This document shows, piece after piece, positions 8,087 through 16,990 of a stretch of DNA of 64,000 nucleotides. A program made the translations under genes and the position numbers. How positions within the stretch are numbered: position 1 is the first letter of the stretch; each line of letters opens with the position of its first letter. The notes below the pieces were generated by a model. It had not been told where the DNA came from, ran no database searches, and was given only the letters and a program-made list of their open reading frames with translations. Origin of the DNA: Novosphingobium clariflavum (GTDB lineage Bacteria > Pseudomonadota > Alphaproteobacteria > Sphingomonadales > Sphingomonadaceae); contig NZ_JAPCWC010000005.1 in the NCBI RefSeq assembly GCF_026420865.1, forward strand, positions 124,001 to 188,000, written 5' to 3'.

Positions 8087-8665
8087 ATGTTCGTGACGAT
8101 GAACGGGGAACTCACAGTTTGCGACGCCGTGGAGCAGGATGCGGCGGCCATTGCCAGCATTTTCGCGCACTACGTGCTCGAAAGCACGGCCACATTCGAA
8201 ACCGAGCCGCCCTGCCTCGAGGAAAGCCGCCGCCGCATCACCGCGACGCTGGAGGCGGGCTATCCCTTCCTGGTCGTGCGCGAGGGGGATGAGGGCCGGG
8301 CCGGGGCGCAAGGCGGGCGCGTGCTCGGCTTCGGCTATGCCCATAGGTACGGCCCGCGCGCGGGCTATCGCTTTAGCGTGGAGACGACGATCTACGTCGC
8401 CCCGGACAGCCTGGGGCGCGGCATCGGCGGGCGGCTGCTGGGCGCGCTGCTCGACCAGTGCGAGGCGCGCGGTTTCCGGCAGGCCTTTGCGGTGATCGCC
8501 GAAAGCGAGCCGGCCTCGGTGGTGCTCCACGCGCGCGCCGGTTTCCTGCCGGTCGGCACGCTGACGGCGGCGGGCTGGAAGCACGGCAAGTGGCTCGACG
8601 TCTTTGTCATGCAGCGCGCGCTGGGCGAGGGTAACCAGAGCTTGCCCGAGGCGGTCATTCCCTGA
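8087..8665 (+). CDS. GNAT acetyltransferase, phosphinothricin-type (PAT-like)
   Basis: A 192-residue single-domain GCN5-type N-acetyltransferase. The acetyl-CoA pyrophosphate loop is the LGRGIGGRLL segment near residue 109, and the family's IAxIFAHYVLESTATFETEPP N-terminal strand is clear, as in the phosphinothricin/methionine-sulfone acetyltransferases (PAT, YwnH). Such enzymes acetylate the amine of amino-acid analogues; the real substrate here is not known. A second ATG four codons in could also be the start. The 3' end overlaps the convergent response-regulator gene by 11 bases. Confidence 0.85.
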   Translation: MFVTMNGELTVCDAVEQDAAAIASIFAHYVLESTATFETEPPCLEESRRRITATLEAGYPFLVVREGDEGRAGAQGGRVLGFGYAHRYGPRAGYRFSVETTIYVAPDSLGRGIGGRLLGALLDQCEARGFRQAFAVIAESEPASVVLHARAGFLPVGTLTAAGWKHGKWLDVFVMQRALGEGNQSLPEAVIP

Positions 8666-9365
8666 ACCCTGCCCGGTTGGCGAGGATCACCGCCTGGGTG
8701 CGGCTGAACACCTGCAGCTTGTGCAGGATCGCCGAGACATGGGCCTTCACCGTCGTCATCGAGACATCCAGTTCATAGGCGATCTGCTTGTTGAGCCGCC
8801 CGCCCACCAGCTTGCCCAGCACCACCCGCTGCTGCGGCGTCAGCGCGGCGATGCGGGCGTGGATCGCGCGTTCCTCGTCCCCGGCGGCAAACGGGGTGTC
8901 GGCGGCCGTCATTTCCGGTTCGTAGATGCCGCCCGACAGGACATGGGCAAAGGCATCGAGCAGGGCGCCGCGCGGCAGCGACTTGGGCAGGAATCCCGCC
9001 GCCCCTGCCGCCAGCGCGGCTTGGACCACCTGGCGGTCGGTGACCCCGGAAACGATCACCACCGGGGTGGCCGGATAGCGTTCGCGCAGGGTCTCCAGCC
9101 CCGAGAGCCCCTCGATCCCGGGGATCAGCAGGTCCAGCAGCACCAGATCGGCCTCGCCCGCAGTGGCGAGCAGGTGGAGCGCGGGTTCCAGGCCATCGGC
9201 ATCGAGCGTCTCACAGGCGGGATAGGCCTGTTCCAGCACGGTGCGCAAACCGTCGCGCACGAGCGCGTGGTCGTCGACGATGATGACCCGCTCCGGCGCG
9301 TAGAGGGCAGCGCCGGGGCCAGAATCGGGAGCAGGGGCAGAATCGGGTGTCGCCGGGTTTTCCAT
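8655..9365 (-). CDS. NarL/LuxR-type response regulator
   Basis: A 236-residue two-domain regulator. The receiver domain occupies about residues 25-145: acidic pair at VDDH, phosphoacceptor Asp78 in LVLLDLLIPG, switch residue in VSG and Lys in FLPKS. A LuxR-type helix-turn-helix follows at 170-236 (LTPQQRVVLGKL ... VSMTTVKAHVSAIL). The start at 9365 has GGGAGA just upstream. No sensor kinase gene is adjacent, so the partner is unknown (orphan regulator). It is transcribed divergently from the nucleotidyltransferase gene and convergently with the acetyltransferase gene. Confidence 0.9.
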   Translation of the reverse strand: MENPATPDSAPAPDSGPGAALYAPERVIIVDDHALVRDGLRTVLEQAYPACETLDADGLEPALHLLATAGEADLVLLDLLIPGIEGLSGLETLRERYPATPVVIVSGVTDRQVVQAALAAGAAGFLPKSLPRGALLDAFAHVLSGGIYEPEMTAADTPFAAGDEERAIHARIAALTPQQRVVLGKLVGGRLNKQIAYELDVSMTTVKAHVSAILHKLQVFSRTQAVILANRAGFRE

Positions 9366-9542
9366 GGTCTTCTCCCGGATGCAGGAAGGGCCGGGTCTAT
9401 GCCGATCGCGGCGGCGCGGCCATCGCGGCTGGATCGGGTCTGGAGCAATTTCCTGCGCTGCCGGCGCGAATCGCGCGGTCACCATGGTGTCACATGCGGT
9501 CGGCATAGGCTGAGCGGGTGATGTATCCTGCGGTTTCCCCTG

Positions 9543-10421
9543 ATGAACACGACACGCGATCCTGACGAGGGCCTGCCGCCGCTGCGGCTGGTCGTGCTGG
9601 CCGGGCGGGGTGCCGGTTCGGGAAGTGCTGCGGGCGCCGCAGGCGGGGACCCGCTGGCCGCCCGCTTTGCCGAAAGCCACCGCTGCCTGATCCCGCTGGC
9701 CGGGCGGCCGCTGATCGCCCATGTCCTCCAGACCGCCGCGCAGCATCCGCGCGTCACCAGTCTGGCGATCTGCGTCGAGCGTGAGGCATTCGATCCGATA
9801 TGGGATGTGCTGACCCGCCTGCCGGGGCGCGGCAGCGTGGCGCTGGTCGAGGCGCAGGCCGATCTCGCTGCCAGCGTGCGCGCCGCGACGCAGGGATGGG
9901 ACGGCGCGGTGCTGGTCACCACCGCCGACCATGCCTTGCTCTCGGGCGGGGCCATCGACGCCATGATCGCCGCGCTGGAAAGTGCCGACGTCGCCTTCTC
10001 GCTCGCCCCGCGCGCGGCGGTGGAGGCCGCGCACCCGCGCGCCGAGCGCGGCTTCATCGCGCTCCACGACGGTGACTATGCGGCCTGCGACCTCTACGGC
10101 ATGGCCTCGCCGCGCTTTGTCGGCGCCGTTCGCATCTTCGGCGGCGCCCGCGCGGCCGGACAGGAAGGCGCCCGGATCCGCCGCGCGGTGGGAGTGATGG
10201 GCATGGTGCTGGTGCGGCTGGGCATGGAGACGCTGGCCGGTGCGCTTGCCCGCGCCTCGCGCCGCCTCGGCATGCGGGTGCGCGCGGTGATCCTCGAGGA
10301 CGGCACCCAGGCCATCGATGTCGACGACGACCGGACTTACGCCATCGTCCGCGACCTGCTGAAACGGCGCGAGGAGGCCGCCCGGCTGGAAGCGAATGCC
10401 CCCCGGACGGCGGTCGCCTGA
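9543..10421 (+). CDS. MobA-like NTP transferase domain protein
   Basis: A 292-residue protein with an N-terminal nucleotidyltransferase fold: LVVLAGRGAG in place of the canonical LAGG-x-S/G loop, a downstream LIPLAGRPLIAHVLQ, and the acidic TTADHALL segment corresponding to the metal-binding D-x-D region. Such domains load a sugar, alcohol or molybdopterin onto a nucleotide. The first loop holds a Gly/Ser/Ala-rich insert (about residues 23-36) and no Lys is seen in the usual place, so specificity cannot be predicted. It stands alone, facing the response regulator. Confidence 0.7.
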   Translation: MNTTRDPDEGLPPLRLVVLAGRGAGSGSAAGAAGGDPLAARFAESHRCLIPLAGRPLIAHVLQTAAQHPRVTSLAICVEREAFDPIWDVLTRLPGRGSVALVEAQADLAASVRAATQGWDGAVLVTTADHALLSGGAIDAMIAALESADVAFSLAPRAAVEAAHPRAERGFIALHDGDYAACDLYGMASPRFVGAVRIFGGARAAGQEGARIRRAVGVMGMVLVRLGMETLAGALARASRRLGMRVRAVILEDGTQAIDVDDDRTYAIVRDLLKRREEAARLEANAPRTAVA

Positions 10422-10648
10422 ACGCCGGCAGATCTTGCCAGCGGAAGGCGTCCAGGATCCCGGGGGCTCTCCGTCAGGCCGGCACCGTCGCGACACGCAG
10501 GCGCGTTGCGCGCCCAGCGCCCCGAATTGGGAGGGCAGAGGCTGCTTCGCCGAACCTTGCGAACGGACGGAAGGGCCCTTTTCGGGTGCCCCGTTCACGT
10601 CCCGCTAGGGGTGGTCCTGAAGGATGTCTGATGAGGGTTTGGGAAGCT

Positions 10649-10674
10649 AGGAACGGCTGAACCCAGCCGTTCCT
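10649..10674 (-). terminator. Hairpin downstream of tRNA-Leu
   Basis: Perfect 11-bp stem AGGAACGGCTG / CAGCCGTTCCT with a 4-base loop, 30 bases past the 3' end of the tRNA. A second 8-bp stem (ATCAGCTT / AAGCTGAT) begins at the tRNA's own last bases (10685-10704). Either could end tRNA transcription or guide processing; neither has a long T-run. Confidence 0.55.
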
Positions 10675-10703
10675 GCACTTCCTGATCAGCTTAAGAAAGC
10701 TGA

Positions 10704-10790
10704 TGGTGCGGTCGAGAAGACTCGAACTTCCACGGGCTTTCGCCCACAACGACCTCAACGTTGCGCGTCTACCAATTCCGCCACGACCGC
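10704..10790 (-). tRNA. tRNA-Leu (anticodon GAG)
   Basis: 87 nt including an encoded CCA. The acceptor arms GCGGTCG / CGACCGC pair fully. The D-arm contains the GGTAGACGC pattern, the anticodon loop reads TTGAGGT so the anticodon is GAG (decoding CUC/CUU), a long variable arm follows (GGGCGAAAGCCC) and the T-loop is TTCGAGTC. The long variable arm and the anticodon identify a class II leucine tRNA. Confidence 0.97.
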
Positions 10791-11185
10791 TCAATCAACC
10801 GGAGCCGTTTTGCAACCGCTCCGTGGTAGGAGGGCGCCTCTATCAAGGAGGCCCGGACCCTGCAAGCGATTCGGGTCCGATTATTTATCAACAGGCACAC
10901 TTTTTTCGATTTTTCGGCGAAAAATGGCGGAATTCCGAGGTTTTGTCGGTGAAAGAAAATTGCCGGGGCCTGATGCGAAGTGGCGGGGCGGGGGAGAATC
11001 CTTGCCCCGCGCCGCAAAAGATCCGCATCCCTGCTGAGAGATCGGGGCAGAATGCCGCACCCCCGGATGGAAAAAACGCGCCGTCCCGGCTTCGGGGCGA
11101 CGCGTTTCATGCTCGGATCATTCCCGAGGCATTCTCGGGATCGGCCAACCGGGGGCAACCGGGGGGGTAACCGGGGGGCGGCGCC
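10791..11185. other. 395-bp intergenic region upstream of tRNA-Leu
   Basis: Between the end of nadA and the 5' end of the tRNA, both on the minus strand. It holds the tRNA promoter (listed) and an AT-richer block around 10878-10950 with A/T runs. No gene with a convincing start or codon pattern is seen. Confidence 0.5.
10837..10865 (-). promoter_or_regulatory. Sigma-70 promoter of tRNA-Leu
   Basis: On the minus strand, TTGCAG (-35, 10860-10865) and TAGAGG (-10, 10837-10842) are separated by 17 bases. Transcription would start about 40 bases ahead of the mature tRNA. The spacing and position are right, although the -10 is a weak match. Confidence 0.5.
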
Positions 11186-12172
11186 TCAGCGGTTGCCGAG
11201 GTCGCCCTTGCCCACGGTGCCGCTGGCCATGTCGAGCATCCGGTCGAGGCTCTTCTTGGCGTCGAGGCGCAGCTGCTCGTCGATCTCGATGCGCGGTTCG
11301 AGGTCGCGCAGCGCCACGTAGAGCTTCTCCATGGTGTTGAGCGCCATGTAGGGGCAGATGTTGCAGTTGCAGTTGCCGTCCGCGCCGGGCGCACCGATGA
11401 AGGTCTTGTCGGGCAGAGCCAGCTGCATCTGGTGGATGATGTGCGGCTCGGTGGCGACGATCAGCGTCTGGCCTGCCATCGCCTTGGCATAGTTCAGGAT
11501 GCCGCTGGTCGAACCGACATAGTCGGCATGGTTGACGATGTGCGGCGGGCATTCCGGGTGCGCGGCGATCGGCGCATCGGGGTGCTGGGCCTTGAGCTTG
11601 AGCAGCTCGGTCTCGCTGAAAGCCTCGTGGACGATGCAGACGCCGGGCCAGAGCAGCATCTCGCGATTGAACTTGCGGCTGAGATAGCCGCCGAGGTGAC
11701 GGTCCGGGCCGAAGATGATCTTCTGGTCGGCGGGGATCTGCTGGAGGATCGTCTCGGCGCTGGAGCTGGTGACGATGATGTCGGACAGCGCCTTCACCTC
11801 GGTCGAGCAGTTGATGTAGGTGAGCGCGATGTGGTCGGGGTGTGCGGCGCGGAAAGCGGCGAACTTTTCCGGCGGGCACGAATCCTCGAGGCTGCAACCC
11901 GCTTCCATGTCGGGCAGCACGACGATCTTTTCGGGGCTGAGGATCTTGGCGGTCTCGGCCATGAACTTGACGCCGCAGAAGGCGATCACGTCGGCATCGG
12001 TCTCGGCCGCCTTGCGGCTGAGTTCGAGGCTGTCGCCCACGAAGTCGGCCAGATCCTGCAGTTCGGGGCGCTGATAATAATGCGCGAGAATCACCGCGTT
12101 GCGCTCCTTGCGCAGCCGTTCGATCTCGGCGCGCAGATCGAGCCCGGAGAGGTTGGCGGGAATTGCGGTCAT
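11186..12172 (-). CDS. nadA: Quinolinate synthase NadA
   Basis: Condenses iminoaspartate with dihydroxyacetone phosphate to quinolinate in de novo NAD synthesis. The 328 residues contain the family's HYYQRPELQDLADFVGDS segment, GVKFMAETAKIL, the triose-phosphate-binding STEVKA region and three Cys positions suited to the [4Fe-4S] cluster (INCSTE, PECPPH, CNICPYM). The start is the ATG at 12172; a longer frame upstream runs through a tandem repeat and is unlikely. nadB and nadC are not nearby. Confidence 0.95.
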   Translation of the reverse strand: MTAIPANLSGLDLRAEIERLRKERNAVILAHYYQRPELQDLADFVGDSLELSRKAAETDADVIAFCGVKFMAETAKILSPEKIVVLPDMEAGCSLEDSCPPEKFAAFRAAHPDHIALTYINCSTEVKALSDIIVTSSSAETILQQIPADQKIIFGPDRHLGGYLSRKFNREMLLWPGVCIVHEAFSETELLKLKAQHPDAPIAAHPECPPHIVNHADYVGSTSGILNYAKAMAGQTLIVATEPHIIHQMQLALPDKTFIGAPGADGNCNCNICPYMALNTMEKLYVALRDLEPRIEIDEQLRLDAKKSLDRMLDMASGTVGKGDLGNR

Positions 12173-12182
12173 GGAGTCCCTC

Positions 12183-12224
12183 GTTCTGCTTTCGGCGTTC
12201 TGCTTTCGGCGTTCTGCTTCTGGC
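12183..12224. repeat. 14-bp tandem repeat x3 upstream of nadA
   Basis: Three end-to-end copies of GTTCTGCTTTCGGC (the last slightly degenerate), 10 bases upstream of the nadA start codon. They cover the 5' leader, where the ribosome binding site would be expected. Confidence 0.85.
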
Positions 12225-12332
12225 ATCAGCCGTCTGGCCCGTCCGGTCATCTGCCGGAATTCGCCGCGCTATCTAGGGATGCTTGCCGCAATGCCCAAGC
12301 CAAAACGTGCAATGCGCCTCGAAAAGCGCCTC

Positions 12333-13052
12333 TCACGCCGTGAAGCGGGCCGCCAGGGCGATCCACGGGGGCGTGATCGCCAGCAGCTCGACGATCACGT
12401 GGGCGAGGATCACCGTGATCGCCACGGCCGTCGTCGCCGGATGGGTGTGGCCCAGCGTCCGGCGGTCGTGGCGCACGATCAGCCAGACCACGCCGAGCTG
12501 GATCACCATCGAAACCCATTCGCCCCAGGGCATGATCAGCGGCATCGGCAGCAAGCGGCCCAGCGCCGGCTCCATCAGCAGGATGGTGGAGCCGGCCATC
12601 AGCCGCCGGTGCCAGTCGCCCTGCCGCCGCCGGGATACCGCCATGCCCACCAGCAGCGCGAAGAGCAGCGCGTCGACGTGGACCAGCGCGAGGAAATAGG
12701 CGGGCGTGAAGAAGGGCGGGAACAGGCCCAGCCGCAGCGCCGTCAGGCACAGCGCGCTGGCCAGCACCACGATCGTGGGCACCATGACCGCGCTGGCCCA
12801 GCCGAGCCGCCGGTGGATCGAAAGGCCGCCGGGGCCGCCTTTCCCGGCCAGCAGCGCCTGCGTGGTCAGCAGGCCGAGCCAGGTCAGCATGGCCAGCCCA
12901 TGCAAGTGCATGACCAGCGGCGCGTGGGCGTAATCGACAAGACCGCGCAAGGCGAACTGGCCGAAGCAGAAGACGATGAACGCCGAAAGGCCGATCGCCA
13001 GCTTCTGCCAGAACGAAAAGGCGCCTGAACGCGCCCGAGGCAATGTCGCCAT
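12333..13052 (-). CDS. Multi-pass inner-membrane protein, unknown function
   Basis: A 239-residue protein with about seven hydrophobic helices (IGLSAFIVFCFGQFAL, MHLHGLAMLTWLGLLT, AVMVPTIVVLASALCL, ALVHVDALLFALLVGM and three later ones). A His-containing MHLHGLAMLTW helix and a WHRRLM loop are seen. The His placement resembles small haem- or quinone-linked membrane proteins (DUF2306-like), but that is a guess. The ATG at 13052 is preceded by GGGGAGA, which supports the start over a longer frame. Neighbours give no functional clue. Confidence 0.65.
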   Translation of the reverse strand: MATLPRARSGAFSFWQKLAIGLSAFIVFCFGQFALRGLVDYAHAPLVMHLHGLAMLTWLGLLTTQALLAGKGGPGGLSIHRRLGWASAVMVPTIVVLASALCLTALRLGLFPPFFTPAYFLALVHVDALLFALLVGMAVSRRRQGDWHRRLMAGSTILLMEPALGRLLPMPLIMPWGEWVSMVIQLGVVWLIVRHDRRTLGHTHPATTAVAITVILAHVIVELLAITPPWIALAARFTA

Positions 13053-13147
13053 GGTATCTCCCCTCATCCCGCCGCTGCGGGTCCCATCTCTCACGATGGG
13101 CGGGAAATACTTGAAACCCGGTTCAGGTCATACGTCAATTCGACGAA

Positions 13148-14035
13148 TTACCCATGCGTTACGATGGCGGTCCAGCTGTCGTTCTCGCGTTTTACAAGGC
13201 CTCTTCTTTCCAGATCAAGAAGATGGGCCAGAACAGAGCGCCCGGCGGCGGGCCATAGTCTTTCGTCGACGCCCTTGTACATCAGCGGCACCATTTCGCC
13301 GATCGTGTGATGTCCGGCCTCGATCTGCCTGAGGATCTGGCGCTCGCGCTGGCGGCGGTGGCCGATCATGCCGCGCACCAGCTGGCGCGGCTTTTCCACC
13401 GCCGGGCCGTGGGCGGGGTAGTAGACCGTGTCCTGCTCGCGCTCGTAGAGCCTGGCGAGGCTGGCGAGATAGGCGGTCATGTCGCCATCGGGCGGGGAGA
13501 CGACGCTGGTCGACCAGCCCATCACGTGATCGCCGGTGAACAGCGCGCCCGTTTCCACCAGCGCGAAGCACAAGTGGTTGGAGGTGTGGCCGGGGGTGGC
13601 GACCGCTTCCAGCGTCCAGCCGTGGCCGGAGATCGTCTCGCCATCGGTCAGCACGCGGTCGGGCGCGTAGTCGGGATCGAAGGCGGCATCGGCGCGCGGG
13701 CCGTCATCGCGCAGCGTCAGCGCGGCGCAGCCGATGATCGCCGCGCCGGTGCGCGCCTTCAGCGGCGCGGCACCGGGCGAATGGTCGCGGTGGGTGTGGG
13801 TGCAGGCGATGGCGATCACGCGCGCCTCGCCCACGGCGGCAAGGATCGCCGCGATATGCTCCTCGTCCGCCGGGCCGGGGTCGATCACGGCGACTTCGTG
13901 GCCGTCGCCCACCACATAAGTCTGCGTGCCGGTATAGGTGAACGGCGAAGGATTGCGCGCGAGCACGCGGCGGACCAGCGGGGCGATCCGCTCGGTCACG
14001 GCATAAGGCTTGTCGGCGAGGTCCGGGGCGTTCAT
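13148..14035 (-). CDS. Metallo-beta-lactamase-fold hydrolase (LACTB2-like)
   Basis: A 295-residue cytosolic hydrolase. The zinc motif HTHRDH (His80, His82, Asp84, His85) and the later PGHTSNH and FTGDHVMG histidine/aspartate ligands are complete, so a two-metal site is expected. The C-terminal 60 residues form a winged-helix-like segment, as in LACTB2-type hydrolases and RNases. The natural substrate (a nucleic acid or small ester) is unknown. It is divergent from glycerol kinase, with about 57 bases between start codons. Confidence 0.85.
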   Translation of the reverse strand: MNAPDLADKPYAVTERIAPLVRRVLARNPSPFTYTGTQTYVVGDGHEVAVIDPGPADEEHIAAILAAVGEARVIAIACTHTHRDHSPGAAPLKARTGAAIIGCAALTLRDDGPRADAAFDPDYAPDRVLTDGETISGHGWTLEAVATPGHTSNHLCFALVETGALFTGDHVMGWSTSVVSPPDGDMTAYLASLARLYEREQDTVYYPAHGPAVEKPRQLVRGMIGHRRQRERQILRQIEAGHHTIGEMVPLMYKGVDERLWPAAGRSVLAHLLDLERRGLVKRENDSWTAIVTHG

Positions 14036-14092
14036 GGCGCCGATATGGTGATGTGCAGGGCCGGTGTCGAGCCTTGCCGTGGTTGGAGAGCG

Positions 14093-15583
14093 ATGCGGAT
14101 GGCGGCGGAAGCGGACCTGATTCTGGTGATCGATGCCGGGACGACCTCCAACCGGGCGATGGTCTTTGCGGCGGACGGCGCCTTGCGCGCCACCGCGCAG
14201 CGGGCGCTGACGCAGCACTATCCGCAGCCCGGCTGGGTGGAGCACGATGCCTCGGAGATCTGGCAGGGCGTGCTCGCCTGCGCGCGCCACGCCGTCGCGC
14301 AAGTGGGCGGCGCGGCGCGGATCGCGGCGCTGGGCATCGCCAACCAGCGCGAGACGGTGGTGGCCTGGGACAGGCGGAGCGGCGAACCGCTTGCCCGCGC
14401 GCTGGTCTGGCAGGACCGGCGGACCGAGACGATCTGCGCGGACCTGCGCGGCGGCGGGCACGAGGCGGCGGTGCAGGCGAAAACCGGGCTGGTGCTCGAT
14501 CCCTACTTCTCGGCCAGCAAGATGCGCTGGCTGATCGACAACGTGCCCGAAGTGCGCGCCGCGGCGGAAGCGGAGACGCTGGCGCTGGGCACGGTCGACG
14601 CATGGCTGCTCTACAAGCTGACCGGCGGCGCGCATCGGACCGATGCGGGCAATGCCAGCCGGACCGCGCTCCTGCCCCTCGACGGGGCAAGCTGGGATGC
14701 GGGGCTCTGCGATCTGTTCGGGGTGCCGCAGCGAGCCTTGCCGCAAGTGTGCGACAGCGCAGGCCCGTTCGGCACGGTGCTGCCCGAACTGCTGGGCGCG
14801 GCGATCCCGATCACCGGCGTCGCCGGCGACCAGCAGGCGGCGACGATCGGGCAGGGCTGCCTCGTCCCCGGTGCGACCAAGGCGACCTATGGCACCGGGG
14901 CCTTCGTGCTCGCCAACATGGGAGCGGCGGTGCCCGCCTCGCGGCATCGGCTGCTGGCGACGGTGCTCTGCCAGCTCGGCGGCAAGCGGACTTATGCGCT
15001 GGAGGGCTCGGTCTTCGTGGCGGGCAGCCTGGTGCAGTGGCTGCGCGACAGCCTCGGCCTGATCGATGCGGCGGGCGAGACGGAAGTGCTGGCCCGCTCG
15101 GTGCCGGACAATGGCGGGGTGGTCATCGTCCCGGCGCTGTCGGGGCTGGGGGCGCCGCACTGGCGGGCGCAGGCGCGCGGCGCGATCACCGGGCTGACGT
15201 TCGCGACCAGCCGCGCCCACCTGGCCCGCGCGGCGCTGGAGGCGATGGCGATGCAGACGCGCGATCTCGCCGAAGCCTTCGCCGCGGACGGCGCGCGCTG
15301 GACGCACCTCAGGATCGACGGCGGCATGAGCGCCAACGACTGGATGGCGCAGGACATCGCCGACGTGCTCGGCATCCCGGTGGAGCGCCCCGGCTTCGTC
15401 GAGACCACCGCGTTGGGGGCGGCGATGCTGGCGGCGAGCGGGGCGGGCCTTTTCGCGAATCTGGAGGCTGCCGCGGCAGCGATGGCGGGGCAGCGGAGCG
15501 GTTTCATGCCCGCCATGGCGCAAGAGGCGCGCGATCGCCGGATCGCGGCATGGGAAAAGGCGCTCTGTGCCGCTTCAGGGTAG
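14093..15583 (+). CDS. glpK: Glycerol kinase GlpK
   Basis: Phosphorylates glycerol to glycerol-3-phosphate using ATP. The 496 residues are the normal length. The FGGY-family N-domain shows VIDAGTTSNRAM, QHYPQPGWVEHD, then LGIANQRETVVAWD and WQDRRT. The C-domain shows the adenosine-binding YGTGAF and DGGMSANDWMAQ. GGAG five bases ahead supports the ATG at 14093; a second ATG is two codons later. No glpF or glpD is adjacent, so the gene is likely monocistronic. Confidence 0.93.
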   Translation: MRMAAEADLILVIDAGTTSNRAMVFAADGALRATAQRALTQHYPQPGWVEHDASEIWQGVLACARHAVAQVGGAARIAALGIANQRETVVAWDRRSGEPLARALVWQDRRTETICADLRGGGHEAAVQAKTGLVLDPYFSASKMRWLIDNVPEVRAAAEAETLALGTVDAWLLYKLTGGAHRTDAGNASRTALLPLDGASWDAGLCDLFGVPQRALPQVCDSAGPFGTVLPELLGAAIPITGVAGDQQAATIGQGCLVPGATKATYGTGAFVLANMGAAVPASRHRLLATVLCQLGGKRTYALEGSVFVAGSLVQWLRDSLGLIDAAGETEVLARSVPDNGGVVIVPALSGLGAPHWRAQARGAITGLTFATSRAHLARAALEAMAMQTRDLAEAFAADGARWTHLRIDGGMSANDWMAQDIADVLGIPVERPGFVETTALGAAMLAASGAGLFANLEAAAAAMAGQRSGFMPAMAQEARDRRIAAWEKALCAASG

Positions 15584-15604
15584 GTTCGGGGCGTTTCTCG
15601 GCGG

Positions 15605-16078
15605 TCAGCCGGCGAGGCGGCGCTCGATCCTCTCGCGCAGCTGCTGGATGGCGCTTGCGGGGCTGTCGCCGGTGAGTTTCCAGCTGGCTTCAAGCCTCAG
15701 CAGGCGGTCGTAGAAGCGCCGGGTGGTCTCCACCAGGGCGACCACGGAAGGCTCCAGCAGGGCCAGGTGGCGGGCGTCCGACTGGCGCATGACGGCCGAC
15801 AGGCGGCCATTGCGCCTGAGCTGCAATTCACTGATTTCGCCCATGAAATAGGATCGGTGGTGCAGCAGCCAGGCAATCGCGTGCATCATCCGGGTGGTCG
15901 TGCGCAGGCCCTCGCTCGACAGCGCTACACGGGCAAGATCGCCCTCGATCGGGTGCGGGGACTGCTGCGGGGCCTGATAGGGCAGGGCAAAGGTATGGCG
16001 AACGTCGTCGGAAAGCAGCAGGGCCTCGCGGTACAGGGCCTCGACGATGCGCGGGTTGATGGGGGAAGGGGTCGACAT
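15605..16078 (-). CDS. DUF1465 family protein
   Basis: A 157-residue, mainly helical, basic protein matching the alphaproteobacterial DUF1465 family (ALYREALLLSDDVRHTF at the N-terminus, then RMMHAIAWLLHHRSYFMGE). Function unknown; no catalytic residues or membrane segments stand out. The ATG at 16078 is preferred to a longer frame because family similarity begins at SPINPRIVEAL. It converges on glycerol kinase with only 21 bases between stops. Confidence 0.75.
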   Translation of the reverse strand: MSTPSPINPRIVEALYREALLLSDDVRHTFALPYQAPQQSPHPIEGDLARVALSSEGLRTTTRMMHAIAWLLHHRSYFMGEISELQLRRNGRLSAVMRQSDARHLALLEPSVVALVETTRRFYDRLLRLEASWKLTGDSPASAIQQLRERIERRLAG

Positions 16079-16225
16079 GCTCTGCCTGATATTTCCGAAC
16101 ACCGACACGACTGCAATGGGCCGGCTGGGCATATTCTAGGCGATTTTCCCCGATGTTCAGGAACGGAACGGTCGGTTTTTTGCGCGCGATCCGCAACCGG
16201 CGGGCGGGCCTTGCGTCTATGGCGC

Positions 16226-16260
16226 GCGCCGCGCCGCGCCGCGCCGCGCCGCGCCGCGCC
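16226..16260. repeat. GCGCC x7 pentanucleotide repeat
   Basis: Seven perfect GCGCC units in tandem in the non-coding stretch between two minus-strand genes. The unit is not a multiple of three, which would be poorly tolerated in a coding sequence. Confidence 0.9.
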
Positions 16261-16277
16261 GCTCCGTCCGGTTCCGT

Positions 16278-16475
16278 TCAGGCGATGATGTCGGGGATCA
16301 GGTAGTCCTCGATCACCGAAATCTGGTCCTTGAGGCGCAGCTTGCGTTTTTTCAGGCGGGCGATCTGCAACTGGTCGCCCGCCCCGGCAGTGTTCAGGGC
16401 ATCGATCGCGGCATCGAGATCGCGGTGCTCGATCCTGAGTATTTCCAGGCGCTTGCGCATTTCCTCTTCCGTCAC
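16278..16475 (-). CDS. DUF465/YdcH-family small protein
   Basis: 65 residues, almost entirely a charged helical hairpin: EEMRKRLEILRIEHRDLDAAI, then LQIARLKKRKLRLKDQI. The LKKRKL(R/K)LKDQ motif is the hallmark of the DUF465 (YdcH) family, small coiled-coil proteins of unknown role. A paralogue is encoded divergently 306 bases away. Confidence 0.85.
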   Translation of the reverse strand: MTEEEMRKRLEILRIEHRDLDAAIDALNTAGAGDQLQIARLKKRKLRLKDQISVIEDYLIPDIIA

Positions 16476-16780
16476 GCCGGAATTCCCTAGTCTCGAATGG
16501 CCGTTCTGAATGGGTGTCGGGGAACGTCCCGCTCGGCGCAGGAAGCTCGCAGTTCACCGATATGAAGCATTCGCCATCTTCGCAAGATGCCGCGAATGTG
16601 GTTCGATCCGTTTTGCGCCGCATCGACACGATGCCGAGTCGCCAGACGTTGTCCGCGGGGGCGTGCCTCAAAGCCGGCCCCAAAGGCAGCAAAAAGAACA
16701 TTCGGTCGTCGGGTATTTCCGGCTTTCAGCCCATTTGATGGCTGGATTGGGTGCGGCCCACCCCCCGGAGAAGAGGAGAA
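16476..16780. other. 305-bp region between two divergent DUF465 genes
   Basis: Probably holds both divergent promoters. It is less GC-rich than its surroundings, especially near 16555-16625. Short frames here have no ribosome site or recognisable protein. Confidence 0.45.
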
Positions 16781-16942
16781 ATGTCCATGGATACTCCACA
16801 CGTCAGCGCGCTGCAGCTCAAACATGCCGGTCTTGAAAGACAGCTTCATGACGAATTGAGCCGCCCGATGCCTGACGCCGTGATGATCCAGGCCCTCAAG
16901 AAGCGAAAGCTTAAGCTCAAGGAGGAAATGTCGCGCCACTGA
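16781..16942 (+). CDS. Second DUF465/YdcH-family small protein
   Basis: 53 residues from the ATG at 16781, which has AGGAG at the right distance; a second ATG follows two codons later. It ends with LKKRKLKLKEEM, the family signature shared with its divergent neighbour, and is predicted to be a short helical hairpin. A strong hairpin 21 bases after the stop suggests a single-gene transcript. Confidence 0.85.
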   Translation: MSMDTPHVSALQLKHAGLERQLHDELSRPMPDAVMIQALKKRKLKLKEEMSRH

Positions 16943-16962
16943 GCGCAGTCCCCAAGTGTCGG

Positions 16963-16990
16963 CGGCGGCACCTTCCCTGAGGTGCCGCCG
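16963..16990 (+). terminator. Hairpin after DUF465 gene
   Basis: Perfect 11-bp stem CGGCGGCACCT / AGGTGCCGCCG with a 6-base loop, located just past the stop. It is GC-rich with no clear T-run, a form common in this GC-rich genome. Confidence 0.6.

Noticed and set aside
10769..11158. Frames around the tRNA-Leu gene and its upstream region
   Set aside because: They overlap the tRNA or its promoter and lack ribosome sites.
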